Below, piece by piece: positions 21,761 to 32,282 of a stretch of DNA of 64,000 bases. Position numbers and translations under genes: made by a program. The DNA lies in the NCBI GenBank assembly GCA_015178975.1, contig WHVD01000010.1, forward strand, positions 1,054,001 to 1,118,000, given 5' to 3'. How positions within the stretch are numbered: position 1 is the stretch's first letter; each line of letters starts with the position of its first letter. The notes below the pieces were generated by a model that ran no database searches, was not told the DNA's origin, and saw only the letters and a list, made by a program, of their open reading frames with translations. The stretch comes from Hysterangium stoloniferum. Lineage: Eukaryota; Basidiomycota; Agaricomycetes; Hysterangiales; Hysterangiaceae.

Positions 21761-22489
21761 TCACAAGACGCGAAGGGTGTCATGCACGCGCACAGGCGCG
21801 AGAGCATTATGTCATCATATATGCTACTGCAACAAAAACAGGAAACTCTCTGGAACATTCCAGTAGCTTCCAATGGAACATTAGTTAATAGGTACTAATA
21901 TTAGATAGAATATTGTAGAATATTCTGTTAGAGTATGATGATTACGATTAGTATTAAATCATACCTCGTATTGTGAATGTATTTTTCCGGTCTGGTTCAC
22001 ATGTGATTAGCTATATTTAGTTTAGTGTTCCCTTAGTTCCAAACCAAGTGCACAGACCATGTAGCTTAGTATATAGTTACATCCAGATGAGAGTAGGACC
22101 TCATCTGGAAACCTAGCTATGTATATCACCGGTTTACTTCTACCCGCTCAGTCCTTAGTGGCATTCGCTCCAAGTGCCGAGAGTCATCGCACTGTGATCC
22201 CCCAGGCTTGCAGATCCTAACATATTCTATAAAATTCTACAATGTTCCATTATGCCAAGAATATTCTATAGTGTCTTAGAAGTAGTTAGAACCTTCCACA
22301 ATGCTCTAGAAAATTCTAGAAAATTCTAAATGACATCATTCAATCTTCTAGAATCTTCTAAATGTCTCAGAATAAAATGTATATAAGGAGCTCAGCTCCA
22401 GCCTTGAATAGAATAATCTTAATCAATCTTATCATCACATCAACCCACCACATCTGTGTGTGTCACTGCAGCAAGCAGGCTACTCCACC

Positions 22490-22980
22490 CCTATCTGGGC
22501 AGTTGGACATCTAATTCCACCTCTATCTGAGCTGTTGGAAACCCTTGCCACCTCTATCAGAGTTGTTGGCCCAATCAGATCCCTTGTCACCTCAATCTGA
22601 GCTGTTGACTGATCTGCTGTTCCCCTTGTCACCTCAATCTGAGTTGTTGACTTTTGTTCCCCCTTGCCACTTCTTAATTGAATAGCTGGCTATCTTTTAT
22701 ATATTATTTCCACCTCAGTTAGAGTAGTTGGTTATCAATCAATAATATATAAATAATTTTATACTATAGTCACCTCTTAATTGAGTATTGATTATTAGTT
22801 TTCTTTACATTGTTATTTGTAGTTTAAGACTTCAGTCACCTCTTGTTGAGTAATTTGACTGATTATCACATTGCAAATAATCCTTGTTACATTTCTTGTT
22901 ATTTGTAATCTAAAAACTTCAGTCACCTCTTGTTGAGTAATTTGACTGTTTATTACATTGCAAATAATCCCATTCCTTGT
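22490..22980. repeat. Degenerate CACCTC-GAG-GTTG repeats and a tandem duplication of about 95 bp
   Basis: A motif close to CACCTCAATCTGAGTTGTTG recurs roughly every 35-55 bp from 22510 to 22900, with decreasing similarity to the right. At 22830-22980 a longer unit (CTTCAGTCACCTCTTGTTG through GCAAATAATCC) is present twice in tandem. The repeats lie inside the 2.46-kb insertion. Confidence 0.75.
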
Positions 22981-24262
22981 TCATTTATTGTGAATTAGTA
23001 AAGCATATTCACATAAACAAATACTGAGAATATCCTTGCAGAATCCTTAAGACTACATTAAGATTCTGATAAGTTAGTATCACAGTAGACCCTGTAGGTT
23101 AGTGTAAATAAAGCATATATTAGCCAAATAGTGTTTTATTCTATATCTAATCTTTTGACCTGTTTATAAATATTTTAACTGTTTGATAAATAGTATAAAA
23201 TATATATAAAACTAGCTAGCATTGAAGTTAAATCTAGCTTTGGAATCAGTAAATTGTTATTCTTATTTTAGTAGTTGTTATCACAGAAAAAGAACAAGCT
23301 TGCACAAGCAGCTCTCAAAACCTTCTTTGCGAAGTAGGGTGCATATATTCAAGTAAACTCTTGACTTCAGGGGTTCTAAGTCTATTTAGGCTGCCACTGA
23401 TTAATATCAAATACTTAAATTATTTTACCTTGCAGTGAATTGAGTATTTGCACACTTTGATAGAGCATTGGACTCCTTTTTCCAGAAAATAATATTAAAA
23501 TAAGCCTAATACATTACAATCGGGAAGCTGACGGTTCCGATGTGAAGGCTTGAATGATGACTTGAATCGTCAATAGGAGGCGATAACCTCGGGGACCGTT
23601 GGGTTGCAACACGGTCATAACAGGAGGGCTGATTGGAGAAGCAAGAGTCATGACAGATCAAAAGAAGTATTGGAAGGAACAAGGAACAAGCTAGAACTAA
23701 ATGTGATGTAGCAAAAGTATTCTAAAAGGTGCGAGGTGACAAATAATGTTTACATGTAGAATGGATGAAGGGAGAGCATTGGAAATGGAGACAGAATGGA
23801 ATGCCTAAAGGGGTATTCTACAATGAAACAGGTTTTGGGATGCTGAGGTGGGGGTACCATGTTCTGGGGGCTCCAATGTTTGGGTGCCAGAGGGTTACAA
23901 GGATAAGAACAAGTTGTGGATGCTGAAAGACAGGGATGTGCATATCAATAATAGTTGACTTGCCATCACTGTGACAAATATTACCCTTAGGATGAGATTG
24001 AAGCCCAGAATAGAAATGGTGACATAAGGCTGTGTTGCCCCAATCAACAAGTGTGGCCAACAAGTTGAACTAGACAATGTATTTGGTGATCCACTTAGTG
24101 TCCTTCATCTTGATATTGGCCAGAGTTGCTTTGGTGTCACTGACAGCATCATCCAGGCTGAAATTAAGCCTGAATTCTGTAACAAAAGATGAATAGTTAC
24201 TCAGCCAACCAGGTTGATAATCATTGAGATTGTTCAATGCAGGTTCAAACCAATTCATGGTG

Positions 24263-25125
24263 GTCTCCTGTGAAGATCCATTCCTGGAGACTCCATGGAG
24301 TACTTCCTGGAAATCATATCAGGTTCCAAACTATCTTCTGGACTAGTATCAAGATCTGGAATCCACCGGAACCCAACCCTCATCCTTCACATCTCATTCT
24401 GGTATTCTACCCTCAACTAGACACCTCCTGTTATGACCTGGAACCTGCTGGACTCTGCCCTTCCCCAGTTAGTATCTCCAAGTGTCCTTGGTCATTTCCT
24501 GGATCGGACTCTGGCCAGATTCCTGGCATTTGTTCTAGATCCTTTGGTCCATGGCCCAACCTTCATCAGATTATCCTTGTCACCTCTCTATGCCAATGTT
24601 CCAACTTACCCGGAACCCATGGCCTTCCCAGAAATATGCACACTTAGTCATTATAGTGTTGGAATCCATTTCCAGATATTATTGGATGCCCATGGACATT
24701 CTGACTCACTTCCTTTGTTCCACATTTGGTAACTGACTGGTTGACAGATGTTCATTTGTTTGTTTATTGTTCTTGCTCTTGTTCCCTGATCTGTCCCCAT
24801 CCTTGTTCCTCATGTATCTTACTTGTTATTATACCCTTATTTTGGAAACAGTTCCAAATAGGTCTTATTATACTCCCAGACTTGTAGTACAATAATTGGA
24901 ACATCTATATAGTCTTCCATAGTCATGTACTTATTCTTTAGTTTTAATCTCGACTTAGTTTGTATCTCATTAGTCCTTATCTCTTCTGTCTTTCTGTACA
25001 CTCAATATCCAGAACTCTCTGGACTCTGGACATCCAGAGCCCCTGGGAATTCCAAGTATCTGTAAACACTCTGGCATATATCTGCCTCTTGAAATATGGA
25101 CACCCAAGTGAGTGCATGAGGGCAC
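24263..25125 (+). mobile_element. Truncated LTR related to families B and H
   Basis: A probable LTR start TGTTATGACCTGGAACC lies at 24430. The sequence then follows families B/H in order (TTGTAGTACAATAATTGG, CTTTCTGTACACTCAATATC) as far as GAGGGCAC at 25120, where it stops abruptly. The 170 bp before 24430 also look LTR-like. No target duplication was found. Confidence 0.55.
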
Positions 25126-25367
25126 TGACTTTCATACAGCTTACCCGCTCAAACCCGGACCACTATCATCTCTCTGACCACACTCTGCAGACCCCGTGTT
25201 ACATTTGGACTCATTCTCATTATTCCCTGTCACCCTATGTCTCTCTTTGCTTTTACAGGTTCTGACAAGACTTTCAAGTTCCTAAGTGGATTTTCTGCAG
25301 ACTTTGATCTTTATGTTTTTCACGCTTTACTTTTATTTTCAAAAAAAATTATTAAACTTTTGTTATT

Positions 25368-26327
25368 CTATTCATCTACATTGATGGGGCTGTCTTTTTT
25401 CCCCGCCTCATTCATCTCCTCAGGGAGCTCTGCTATCTCTGCAGGAACCCCATCCTCATCTGACCTGGCATCCTCGGAACTCCTGACTTGTGGCTCTTCA
25501 CATATATAGCTGCCATACTCCACCAGGAACTTCCAAAATTCCTTGCGGAGTCCACAAAGTTCCTTCCCCACCACTATCTGCACCTTGTTGCTCTTCCAGA
25601 GCAACTCATTTTGGGCCTCTATGCCCTTGGCAATCCATCCCAAAATGTCATCCAAACTGGCAAACCCGTCTGACCCACTTGCTTCCCGTGCCATGGACCC
25701 CATGGGCTGCTCATGCATGAGCGAGCACCTCACTTTGAGGTGCACACACTGAAAGTACCCCAGTCCCTGCCTGGACTTCCAGTTGCAATCTGTGTTCTGG
25801 TTGTTACAACCAGAACACTGCAGGTCATTCCGTGTTGGTAGGCAGACTGGTGCCGCTTTTCTTGCCTTCTGTTGATGTGGTTAGTTCCCCGGAATACCCA
25901 CAGACCTGAGACTTACCTTTTGGGGCTCTCTGGTCCCCCTTGGACTCTGACTCAACTTCTGTCACCTTGCACTGAAAATGCCAAGTCAGTTAAGTCGTCA
26001 TGTTGTAACTACAAGACTTACTTTGCCCATGGCAACCGCAGCCCTGTCCACAGCCACCCTGGCCTTCTCCGCAGTGACCCATGCAGCCTCCTCCTCATCC
26101 TTCTTCCTCTGCTCCTCAGCCACTTTCTCCATGGCCAATGCTGCCTGGTATTCCTTGTCCAAGGCCTCCTTGACCTCCCTGGCTTCCCTCTCTGCCTCCT
26201 CTCGCTGTGGATGCTGTTCCTCCCACTGCGCCAAAATTTGGGCAGCAGTGAGAGGTGCCCGGTACTGGTTACCCATGGAGGGCCCAGCGGTTAGCATTGG
26301 TCTTTGTGGCATTGGCTTTGGTCCCAT
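25368..26327 (-). CDS. Coiled-coil/zinc-cluster gene, copy 2, antisense to flanking LTRs
   Basis: The 5' part (26327 to about 26030) begins MGPKPMPQRPMLTAGPS and becomes an Ala/Glu/Arg-rich coiled coil (WEEQHPQREEAEREAREVKE and onward). The 3' part (about 25860-25368) has a cysteine group CSGC, six residues, then C, and then CVHLKVRC. It continues through a hydrophobic helical segment to an acidic tail ending in KKDSPINVDE. The cysteine spacing recalls a Zn2Cys6 cluster, though the residue pattern is incomplete. Between the two parts are GTAAGT donors and CAG acceptors consistent with two short introns near 26027 and 25920. A polypurine-like tract and a plus-sense LTR D follow at 26515 and 26533, so the gene sits antisense in an LTR-bounded unit, as at 7680-8449. 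Function unknown. The frame is not clean throughout and the copy may be dead. Confidence 0.5.
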
Positions 26328-26514
26328 ATTGATGATGGGGGTAATAAAGAAGAAGAAATTTCATTTTTTCAATTTTTTATATAGGCTCATCGTATCTGAA
26401 CCTTACCTTCCAGATCACGTGACTCTTTGACACATACATGTAACTGACATGACTTTTGACACATGCGCGTAGCTGACAAAACCTTATCAAGTTCTAGAGC
26501 CTCTTTGGGACTTC

Positions 26515-26532
26515 GGCATAAAGGGAGGGTAC
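26515..26532 (+). other. Polypurine-tract-like sequence before LTR D
   Basis: CATAAAGGGAGGGTAC runs directly into TGTTACAACTGG, the start of LTR D. A purine run ending at the LTR boundary is the usual plus-strand primer site of LTR elements. The equivalent place in the first unit (7479-7510, minus) reads TTAATAGGGTGC before TGTTAC, with the same upstream text GGGACTTC. Confidence 0.6.
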
Positions 26533-27370
26533 TGTTACAACTGGAATTCCCACTGGACTCTGGGCACTAACATATACGCACCCACACCCTATATGCACCA
26601 ATTGTCAGTTTACTGGAATTCCTGCCGGACTCCATACGTCAGACTTGTCCACACTCAACTTTGTTACATCATGTATCAGTCACTGGAATACCCACTGGAC
26701 TCCGTCCCTGTCTATGTCTGACCTCATCCCACACATCAGTAACTGAACCCCACTCGGAAAACCCATCATGCCTCTAACTGAGCCCCGTTCCCATTTTAGT
26801 CAAATGACCTGTCACGATTCGGACTCCGCTCCCACTCCATTTCCCGTTATGGTTTATGACCTGTCACGATTCAGACTCTGCTCCGTTCCATTCCATTCCT
26901 AACACCAAATTTGGTGTTTACCTATCTCATTTTATGTTTGCTAGTTTTGTTTTCATTATTACTGGATTTGGTATGTTATTCATTCCACAGTCTATATAGT
27001 CTGGGTTGTACTACATATGTACAATCCAGTCAGAAAATCAACTTAGATTCTCCCCAGTAATCTAGTACATTTTCCGCTCTAAACTCCTCTGTGAATTATA
27101 CCACTCTTGCTAGTCAGAGCCCATGGGCTCCAACACATCTATCTCTCAACCTCCGACTTATTTATCTCGACTCCTCGACTCTCAACCCACGACCTCCCGA
27201 CCCACGACCCCTCAACCCATGAACTCCGCCTGGACTCCCCAGGATTCCCATCCACCTGTTTGAAATTGGATGACACGATCTTGTGAGGGCACAGCCTATA
27301 AGCTGAAGCCAAGCCCTACTGGATTTCCCATGGGTTTCTCTGGAAATCCTCCGTGTACGCACCCTTAACA
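26533..27370 (+). mobile_element. LTR, family D, probably a 3' LTR
   Basis: It begins TGTTACAACTGG and ends CACCCTTAACA, 838 bp. Unlike the solo D copies it lacks matching 5-bp flanks (GGTAC left, TAAAC right), and it is preceded by a polypurine-like tract. This fits the 3' LTR of an element whose other end is truncated. Confidence 0.75.
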
Positions 27371-27390
27371 TAAACATTTCAATTAAAGGA

Positions 27391-27600
27391 ATGTGTTAAC
27401 ATTTTTGGCTTTTCAGTAGTAATCTCAGTGATGACACTTGTGGGTCACCAATATATTTCATGCTAGGCTATGTAGTTCTGTACAGTAGCTTAGTAATCCC
27501 AATGCTTTTTGCTCACATTGCAGTGTACTGATGTATACCCCCCCCCCATTTGCATCAACAGGGGGGTCCATGTTAAGACCTGTGATTAGACTCTGCCCAG
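27391..27600 (+). mobile_element. Copia-type LTR fragment
   Basis: About 170 bp match, on the opposite strand, the sequence at 49024-49196 that starts the Copia LTR. The shared text begins TGTTAACATTTTTGGC and includes TTGGCTTTTCAGTAGTAATC and GGGTCACCAATATATTTCATG. It breaks off after a poly-C run near 27550. The rest up to 27751 holds no recognisable feature. Confidence 0.65.
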
Positions 27601-27751
27601 AATCTGACTTTTGCACCCTGTCATTTCTTGCCACTCCCTAAGTCAACATCCATACTGCTTCAGAACCTGAAACTTTCTGAAAATATACTTGCTTATCATT
27701 TATATGTATAACTTTCTAGGACAACTGTCACAACTGTCACATGTCACATAT

Positions 27752-28155
27752 TGTCACAAACATTCAAAGGTAACTTTCGACAACTCTTCGACCTATCAAA
27801 TTCAACTCAACAAAACTGAACATTAATCGACACCATCGAATCTCTTTCGACATGTCTCATTTCAATGTCATATATGATTTCATAATTAGTTCATAACATA
27901 GTCATAACGATACGACGAAAAGCATAAAAGGGCTATGAAAGGAGCGAGGGAAGTCAGTCGAAATATCTGTATATTAGTGATATTAGTAATCTATCTTGTC
28001 GTAACTTCTTCGACAAATACTTCTGTGAGTTCTCGCGACTGGTAATAGCCTCTTACTTCATCGACAGGGCGAATATATACTTCGTCGAACGAGGCTTTTG
28101 AGTTCGATTAGTAGAATATTATTCGACTCTATCGAAGAATAATCGATTCGTGACA
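27752..28155 (+). mobile_element. LTR, family C, CpG-rich copy
   Basis: It begins TGTCACAAACATTC and ends GATTCGTGACA, 404 bp. It has a TATA-like box (CATAAAAGGG) followed by AAGTCAGTCGAAA. TCGA and ACGA sites are frequent where other C copies have TTGA or TCAA, so it is the least decayed C copy. The flanks do not show a matching target duplication. Confidence 0.8.
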
Positions 28156-28439
28156 ACAACCCTGTATTCTATGATCATCAGAATCCTTCATATTCTTCTC
28201 CCTTTGTTTCCAGTTTTGTAAATTCCTCCAATTACCCAACTATAAGGTATGTATCTTTTGTTAGACCCATTTGTCTTATTCTTTGTTCTCATTTCAACCT
28301 ACCCCTTGTGCTCAATTTGTAGTGCAATGTTTTACTCTTGGTATAAATAATGCAATGTAAAATAGTTAAAGCTCAATTTGAATATCAACTTTGGATCTGG
28401 TTTATTCTCTGTCTGTCTTACCTATACTCATGGTTAAGG
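28156..28439. other. LTR-like remnant, unclassified
   Basis: Text such as CAATTTGAATATCAACTTTGG and CTCTGTCTGTCTTAC resembles the interior of sense-strand LTRs of families B and E. No termini can be placed. No gene is present. Confidence 0.4.
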
Positions 28440-29268
28440 TGTTAAGATCTAAGTCAAGGGAGGAGAAGGCTCTAAGTTAGGAGGCTGATAATATGAAATG
28501 AACTAATCAGGAAGCCGATAATATTATAGATATCATACTAGTCAGGAGGTCTGACTCTATAAATATAGTGGAGCTTGGCTTCAACTTATGTGTTGTGCCC
28601 TTACACTATACAAACTGTTAAGGTGCTCCAGTATTTCAAACAGAGTGGATAGTATGATGGAGATGAAGTTCAACACTTAGCTCAATCAGCCAGGGGACAA
28701 AAATACTAAGAGTCATAAAGTAAGAGTTCGCAGCTTGTTGAAAACATCTTTGAGAGTATTGAGAAGGGAGAAAAGAGACTGAAAACTAGTAGAGGGTAAT
28801 CTAAGTTGATTTTTGAACTGAGGAATTGTATCATACATGAAGAGGACTTTATACTACAATGAGATGACCAGAGGGCCAATTAAGGAAGTGAAGGGTAAAA
28901 CAGATCAAGAGAAGTAAGTGACAAGGTGGGAAACAAAGAAAACTGAATGTTAAGTATAAAACAATACTAAAGGGGTTTGAGGTGGCTAGTGGGATGTGTA
29001 TGTGGAGACAGTGATGGGGAACTGAAAGGGGTTAAGCTACAATGGAAATGAGTGTTGGGGGTGCCACAAGTGGTGATAACATGGATGGGGGTACTGACAT
29101 GAATTGAATTTTACTCAATAAAGTTGAATAAACAACTGAAGAATATTCAACAATATTGAGTACAGATGCCTCATTTGACGAAGTATTAATTCATCCTGTT
29201 GATAAAGCATGAGGCAAAGATAGGACACAGAAGCACACCAATAATTATGTTGAAGGAATCTCAGATAG

Positions 29269-30091
29269 TGTTAAGGTGTGTACATGGAGGGTTTCCGGAG
29301 AAACCCATGGGAAAGCCGGTAGGACTTGGCTTCAGCTTATAGGCTGCACCCTCATGAGATCGTCTTGTCCAATTTCAAATGGGCAGACGGGAATCCCGGG
29401 GAGTCTGGGCAGGGTTCATGGGTCGAGAGGTTGTGGGTCTAGAGGTCAGGGAGTCGAGATAGATAAGTCAGGGATTGAGTGATAGATGGGTCAGAGCCCA
29501 TGGGCTCCGACGGGTAAGAGTGGTATGTTTCAAAGAGGAATTTAGAGTGGAAAATATACTAAGATTACTGGGGAGAATCTAAGCTGATTTTCTGACTGGA
29601 TTGTATGTACAACATCTGCCAGACTATATAGACTGTGGAATGAATAACATACCAAATCCAGTAATAATGAAAACTAAACTAGCAAACATGAAACGAGATA
29701 AATAAACACCAAACTTGGTGTTAGGAACAGGATGGAACGGAGTAGAGTCCGAATTGTGACAGGTCATAAAACCATAATGGGAATGGGGCAGGAGCGGAGT
29801 CTGAATCATGACAGGTCATTTGACTATAACGGGAATGGGGCTCAGTTAGAGGGCTGATGGGTTTTCTGAGTGGGGTCCAGTGACTGATGCATGGGATGGG
29901 GTTGGAGATAGACAGGGACGGAGTCTGGCAGGTATTCCGGTGACTGATACATGAAGTAATGAAGGTCAAGCATGGACAAGTCTGACATATGGAGTCTGGC
30001 GAGAATTCTGGTAAACTGATAATTGGTGTGTATAGGGTGCAGGTGCATATAGGTTAGTGCCCAGAGTCCAGTGGGAATTCTGGTCGTAACA
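29269..30091 (-). mobile_element. Solo LTR, family D, nested in LTR C
   Basis: It begins TGTTAAGGTGTG and ends GGTCGTAACA, with target duplication GATAG at 29264-29268 and 30092-30096. Length is 823 bp. Confidence 0.93.
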
Positions 30092-30124
30092 GATAGAAGT
30101 TGAATTAATAATATAACAGTAATA

Positions 30125-31517
30125 CAGTGAGGGACAAAACCCTTCCAATGATTTTTAGTTGTGCAAAGATTCTTGAATAACTCAAAAACCACTGTAGATA
30201 CAGACCTGAAATTTGGTGGTTGGTTAGGTCTACATGTTATCTATATTCCCTTAAAATATTATGACATAAGCATTAGTATTTCCCACACTGTAAATAAAAT
30301 AATAATAACATCACATTGGAAGGGTTTTGTCCCAGTCACATGATTAACACAAAACCTTATTGATTATCAGCAAATAAGGTTTTGTTTAATCATGTGACCT
30401 GTCAAAATTAGATATATATATAGCTGTTCACTTTTTAGTTCAACAACATCCCCACAACTCAACATTCTACACCATGAAAGCTCTTACTCTCCTCAGGTTG
30501 CCACATTCTCATTTTGCTCAATAAGGGCAAGTCTGCTTCTCAGATCTCTGCAATCACTGGCAGAGGCCTGTCCACTATATCCAGAATTCACTTTACCCAT
30601 TGCCTATCACTTGCCAAAGCACCTAGTGGCCATCCATGCAAGCTTTCTCCCTCAGGACTCTGCTCTGGCACACAAGGACTGGACTGTAGATGATTGGAAG
30701 AGGGCTGTTTGGTTAGATGAGACAAAAATCAATTGTTTGGAGTCAGATGGGAGGAAGTAGGTATGGAAAAGGGCAGGAGAGGGGCTCAGTGATAGGGTGG
30801 CTGAGGGTACAATCAGGTTTAGAGGAGGAAATCTGATGTTGTGAGGCTGTATGTTGTGGGAAGGACCAGGATATTCCACCAAAATTGATGGAAGGATGGA
30901 TGCTGACCTTTATGTTAGCATTATGGAAGATGAACTTCAAGAAATCATGGAGTATTATGGCAAGAACACAGGGGGTGTGGTCTTTCAGCAAGACAATGAC
31001 CCAAACACAAGAGCAAAAAGGCCACCAATTGGTTTAAAGACAATGGATTTGTGGTCATGGTATGGCCACCTCAGTCTGCTGACCTTAATCCAATTGAACA
31101 CCTCTGGTATTACCTCAAAAGGAGGCTGGGTGGCACCCAAGAGTATCCATGAGTTGTGGGAGAGGGTTCAGACAGAGTGGGAGAAGATCCCTGCCTCTAC
31201 TTGTCAGAACTTGATAGAGAGTATACCTAAAAGGGTTGAGGCTGTTTTGAAGGCCAAGGGAGGCTATACCAAGTACTAGATTGTTTAATTTGTATTTTTT
31301 TTATACCAGGGACAAAACCCTTCCAATGTGATTTTATTAGTGTTTTATTAATAGCATGGGAAATACTAATGCTTATGTCATAATATTTTAAGGGCATATA
31401 GATAACATATAGACCTAACCAACCTCCAAAATTCAGGTCTGTATCTACAGTAGTTCTTGAGTTATTCAAGAATCTTTGCACAACTAAAAATCATTGAAAG
31501 GGTTTTGTCCCTCACTG
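30125..31517 (+). mobile_element. Tc1/mariner element M2 (1393 bp), deletion relative of M1
   Basis: It has TA duplications at 30123-30124 and 31518-31519, and the same tips and 209-bp TIR architecture as M1 but inverse orientation. About 180 bp present in M1 (around 18470-18650) are missing near 30657. The remainder is almost identical to M1, including the frameshifted catalytic core and the hairpin near 30335-30398. Confidence 0.93.
30473..31279 (+). pseudogene. Tc1 transposase of M2, deleted and frameshifted
   Basis: The readable C-terminal frame (30851-31279) is nearly the same as that of M1, differing visibly in IPKR versus MPKR, and ends LKAKGGYTKY. The same two frame changes in the catalytic core are present, so the DDE glutamate lies out of frame here too. 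The N-terminal half lacks the segment between the helix-turn-helix and the first catalytic aspartate because of the deletion near 30657. It is clearly not functional. Sharing of lesions with M1 means both descend from one already broken copy. Confidence 0.88.
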
Positions 31518-31882
31518 TAATACAGATTAAGGTACAGGGTTTCTGACTGACTTCCCTCATTCCTATCATTGCCCTTTTGTACTATATATCATTTACCTAT
31601 GACTATGTTATGATTTAATAATGAAATCATCTGTGACATCAAAATGAGACATGTCGAAGATATTTGAGATTGTTGAAGATTAGTTGAGAATCTCAAAAGA
31701 TAGTTGAGTTGGAAATTGAGTTGGAAATTGAGTTGAAAAGTCAAAGGAATGTCAAAGGAAAGTTGAATTGAATAATATTGGAATTTGAGCTTGTATGTTT
31801 GTGACAGGTACCAATAGTGAGTTGATGGAGGGTTTTGAGTCTAAAACAGGTTGTGGGAGTCCAAAATGACGAGATCCTAACA

Positions 31883-32006
31883 TAAGGTCTAAGATCTAAA
31901 GCTAAAGGGTGATGGAACATTGGGGGTCCATGGGGTTAGTATGTTCTCAACTGGGAGGTCTGGTTCTACTAGTCAAGTAGAGCTTGGCTTCAACATATGT
32001 GTTGGT
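31883..32006 (-). mobile_element. LTR E fragment
   Basis: After the target duplication of the outer LTR E, another LTR-E-like text (AAGGTCTAAGATCTAAAGC...GAGCTTGGCTTCAACATATG) runs to about 32006 and stops at a transposase tail. It seems to be the pre-existing LTR E into which the later LTR E inserted. Confidence 0.55.
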
Positions 32007-32282
32007 GCTAAAGGCCAAGGGGGGATACACTAAACACTGAAACTGGTAAAAACTGGTAGTTAATTACAAGAGCAAAAAAAAAGAGTCTAGATGCACCATG
32101 TCCATTGTTCATTTTTTACTCCCCTGATAAGGAAAGCTATGATGTCATACTTATGTCATCATATAGGTCAGATGTATACCTCTTACTTCTGAATTATTCT
32201 GAATTTTATCTATTTTATTTCTGGAACTGTAAATCCCTCTTTCCAATTTCACCAAACATCCAGATGCTTTTTTGGGTCACTG
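32007..32282 (+). mobile_element. Tc1/mariner remnant M5 (3' end only)
   Basis: The coding tail AKGGYTKH followed by a stop (TGA at 32038-32040) is the typical end of the transposases in this window. It is followed by a TIR-like region ending GATGCTTTTTTGGGTCACTG and a TA. An inner, imperfect copy of the tip lies near 32070-32095. The rest of the element is missing. Confidence 0.7.

Larger units (their letters stand above)
21059..23518. mobile_element. 2.46-kb LTR-like insertion with no coding capacity
   Basis: A 2460-bp insertion in LTR A has a perfect 5-bp duplication ATCGG (21054-21058 and 23519-23523). It begins TGTTATGTATT and ends AATACATTACA, an 11-bp near-perfect inverted end starting TG and ending CA. 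These are the marks of an LTR, but the length is several times that of the other LTRs here. The interior contains a 19-bp minisatellite, a TATAAG-type promoter-like site near 22380, and a series of CACCTC...GAG...GTTG repeats. I found no protein domain and no repeat of its own start inside it, so a two-LTR non-autonomous element is not supported. A solo copy of a very long LTR is the best reading. Confidence 0.75.
20418..23622 (-). mobile_element. Solo LTR, family A, nested in LTR E
   Basis: It begins TGTTAAGAACTG and ends GGTCATAACA, with target duplication GGAGG at 20413-20417 and 23623-23627. Without the 2.46-kb insertion at 21059-23518 it is 740 bp, the normal length for this family. Confidence 0.92.
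20081..23911 (-). mobile_element. LTR E, carrying LTR A, which carries a 2.46-kb insertion
   Basis: It begins TGTTAAGATCTAAGC. The far end is placed at GGATAAGAACA because family E ends GATCCTAACA-like. A target duplication is not convincing, so the right end is approximate. LTR A at 20418-23622 sits inside it with its own duplication. Confidence 0.75.
19904..24262 (-). mobile_element. Gypsy gag fragment 3, split by LTR E, fossil
   Basis: Minus-strand sequence at 24262-23912 (MNWFEPALNNLNDY..., then a QFNLLATLVDWGN segment) and at 20080-19904 (LDCPGKNTQDNK followed by an Asn/Ser/Lys-rich region) matches the gag of Gypsy element 2 in order. An LTR E with further nested elements (20081-23911) separates the two parts. 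Only the capsid-like and post-capsid regions are present. Broken and old. Confidence 0.7.
29095..31806 (-). mobile_element. LTR C nested in LTR E, carrying LTR D and M2
   Basis: The duplication GGTAC flanks it at 29090-29094 and 31807-31811. The left end has drifted (TGACATGAATTG instead of TGTCACGAATTG). The right end is TTTGTGACA. Its text resumes correctly after each inner insertion when compared with the copy at 19446-19903. Confidence 0.88.
28440..31882 (-). mobile_element. LTR E, outer layer of a four-layer nest
   Basis: It begins TGTTAAGATCTAAG and ends GAGATCCTAACA, with target duplication TAAGG at 28435-28439 and 31883-31887. LTR C (29095-31806) interrupts it and itself carries LTR D and Tc1 element M2. 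Without these, LTR E is about 725 bp. Confidence 0.9.

Noticed and set aside
21059-23518. Idea that the 2.46-kb insertion is a complete element with two LTRs
   Set aside because: The first few hundred bases do not recur at the other end, so there is no LTR pair.
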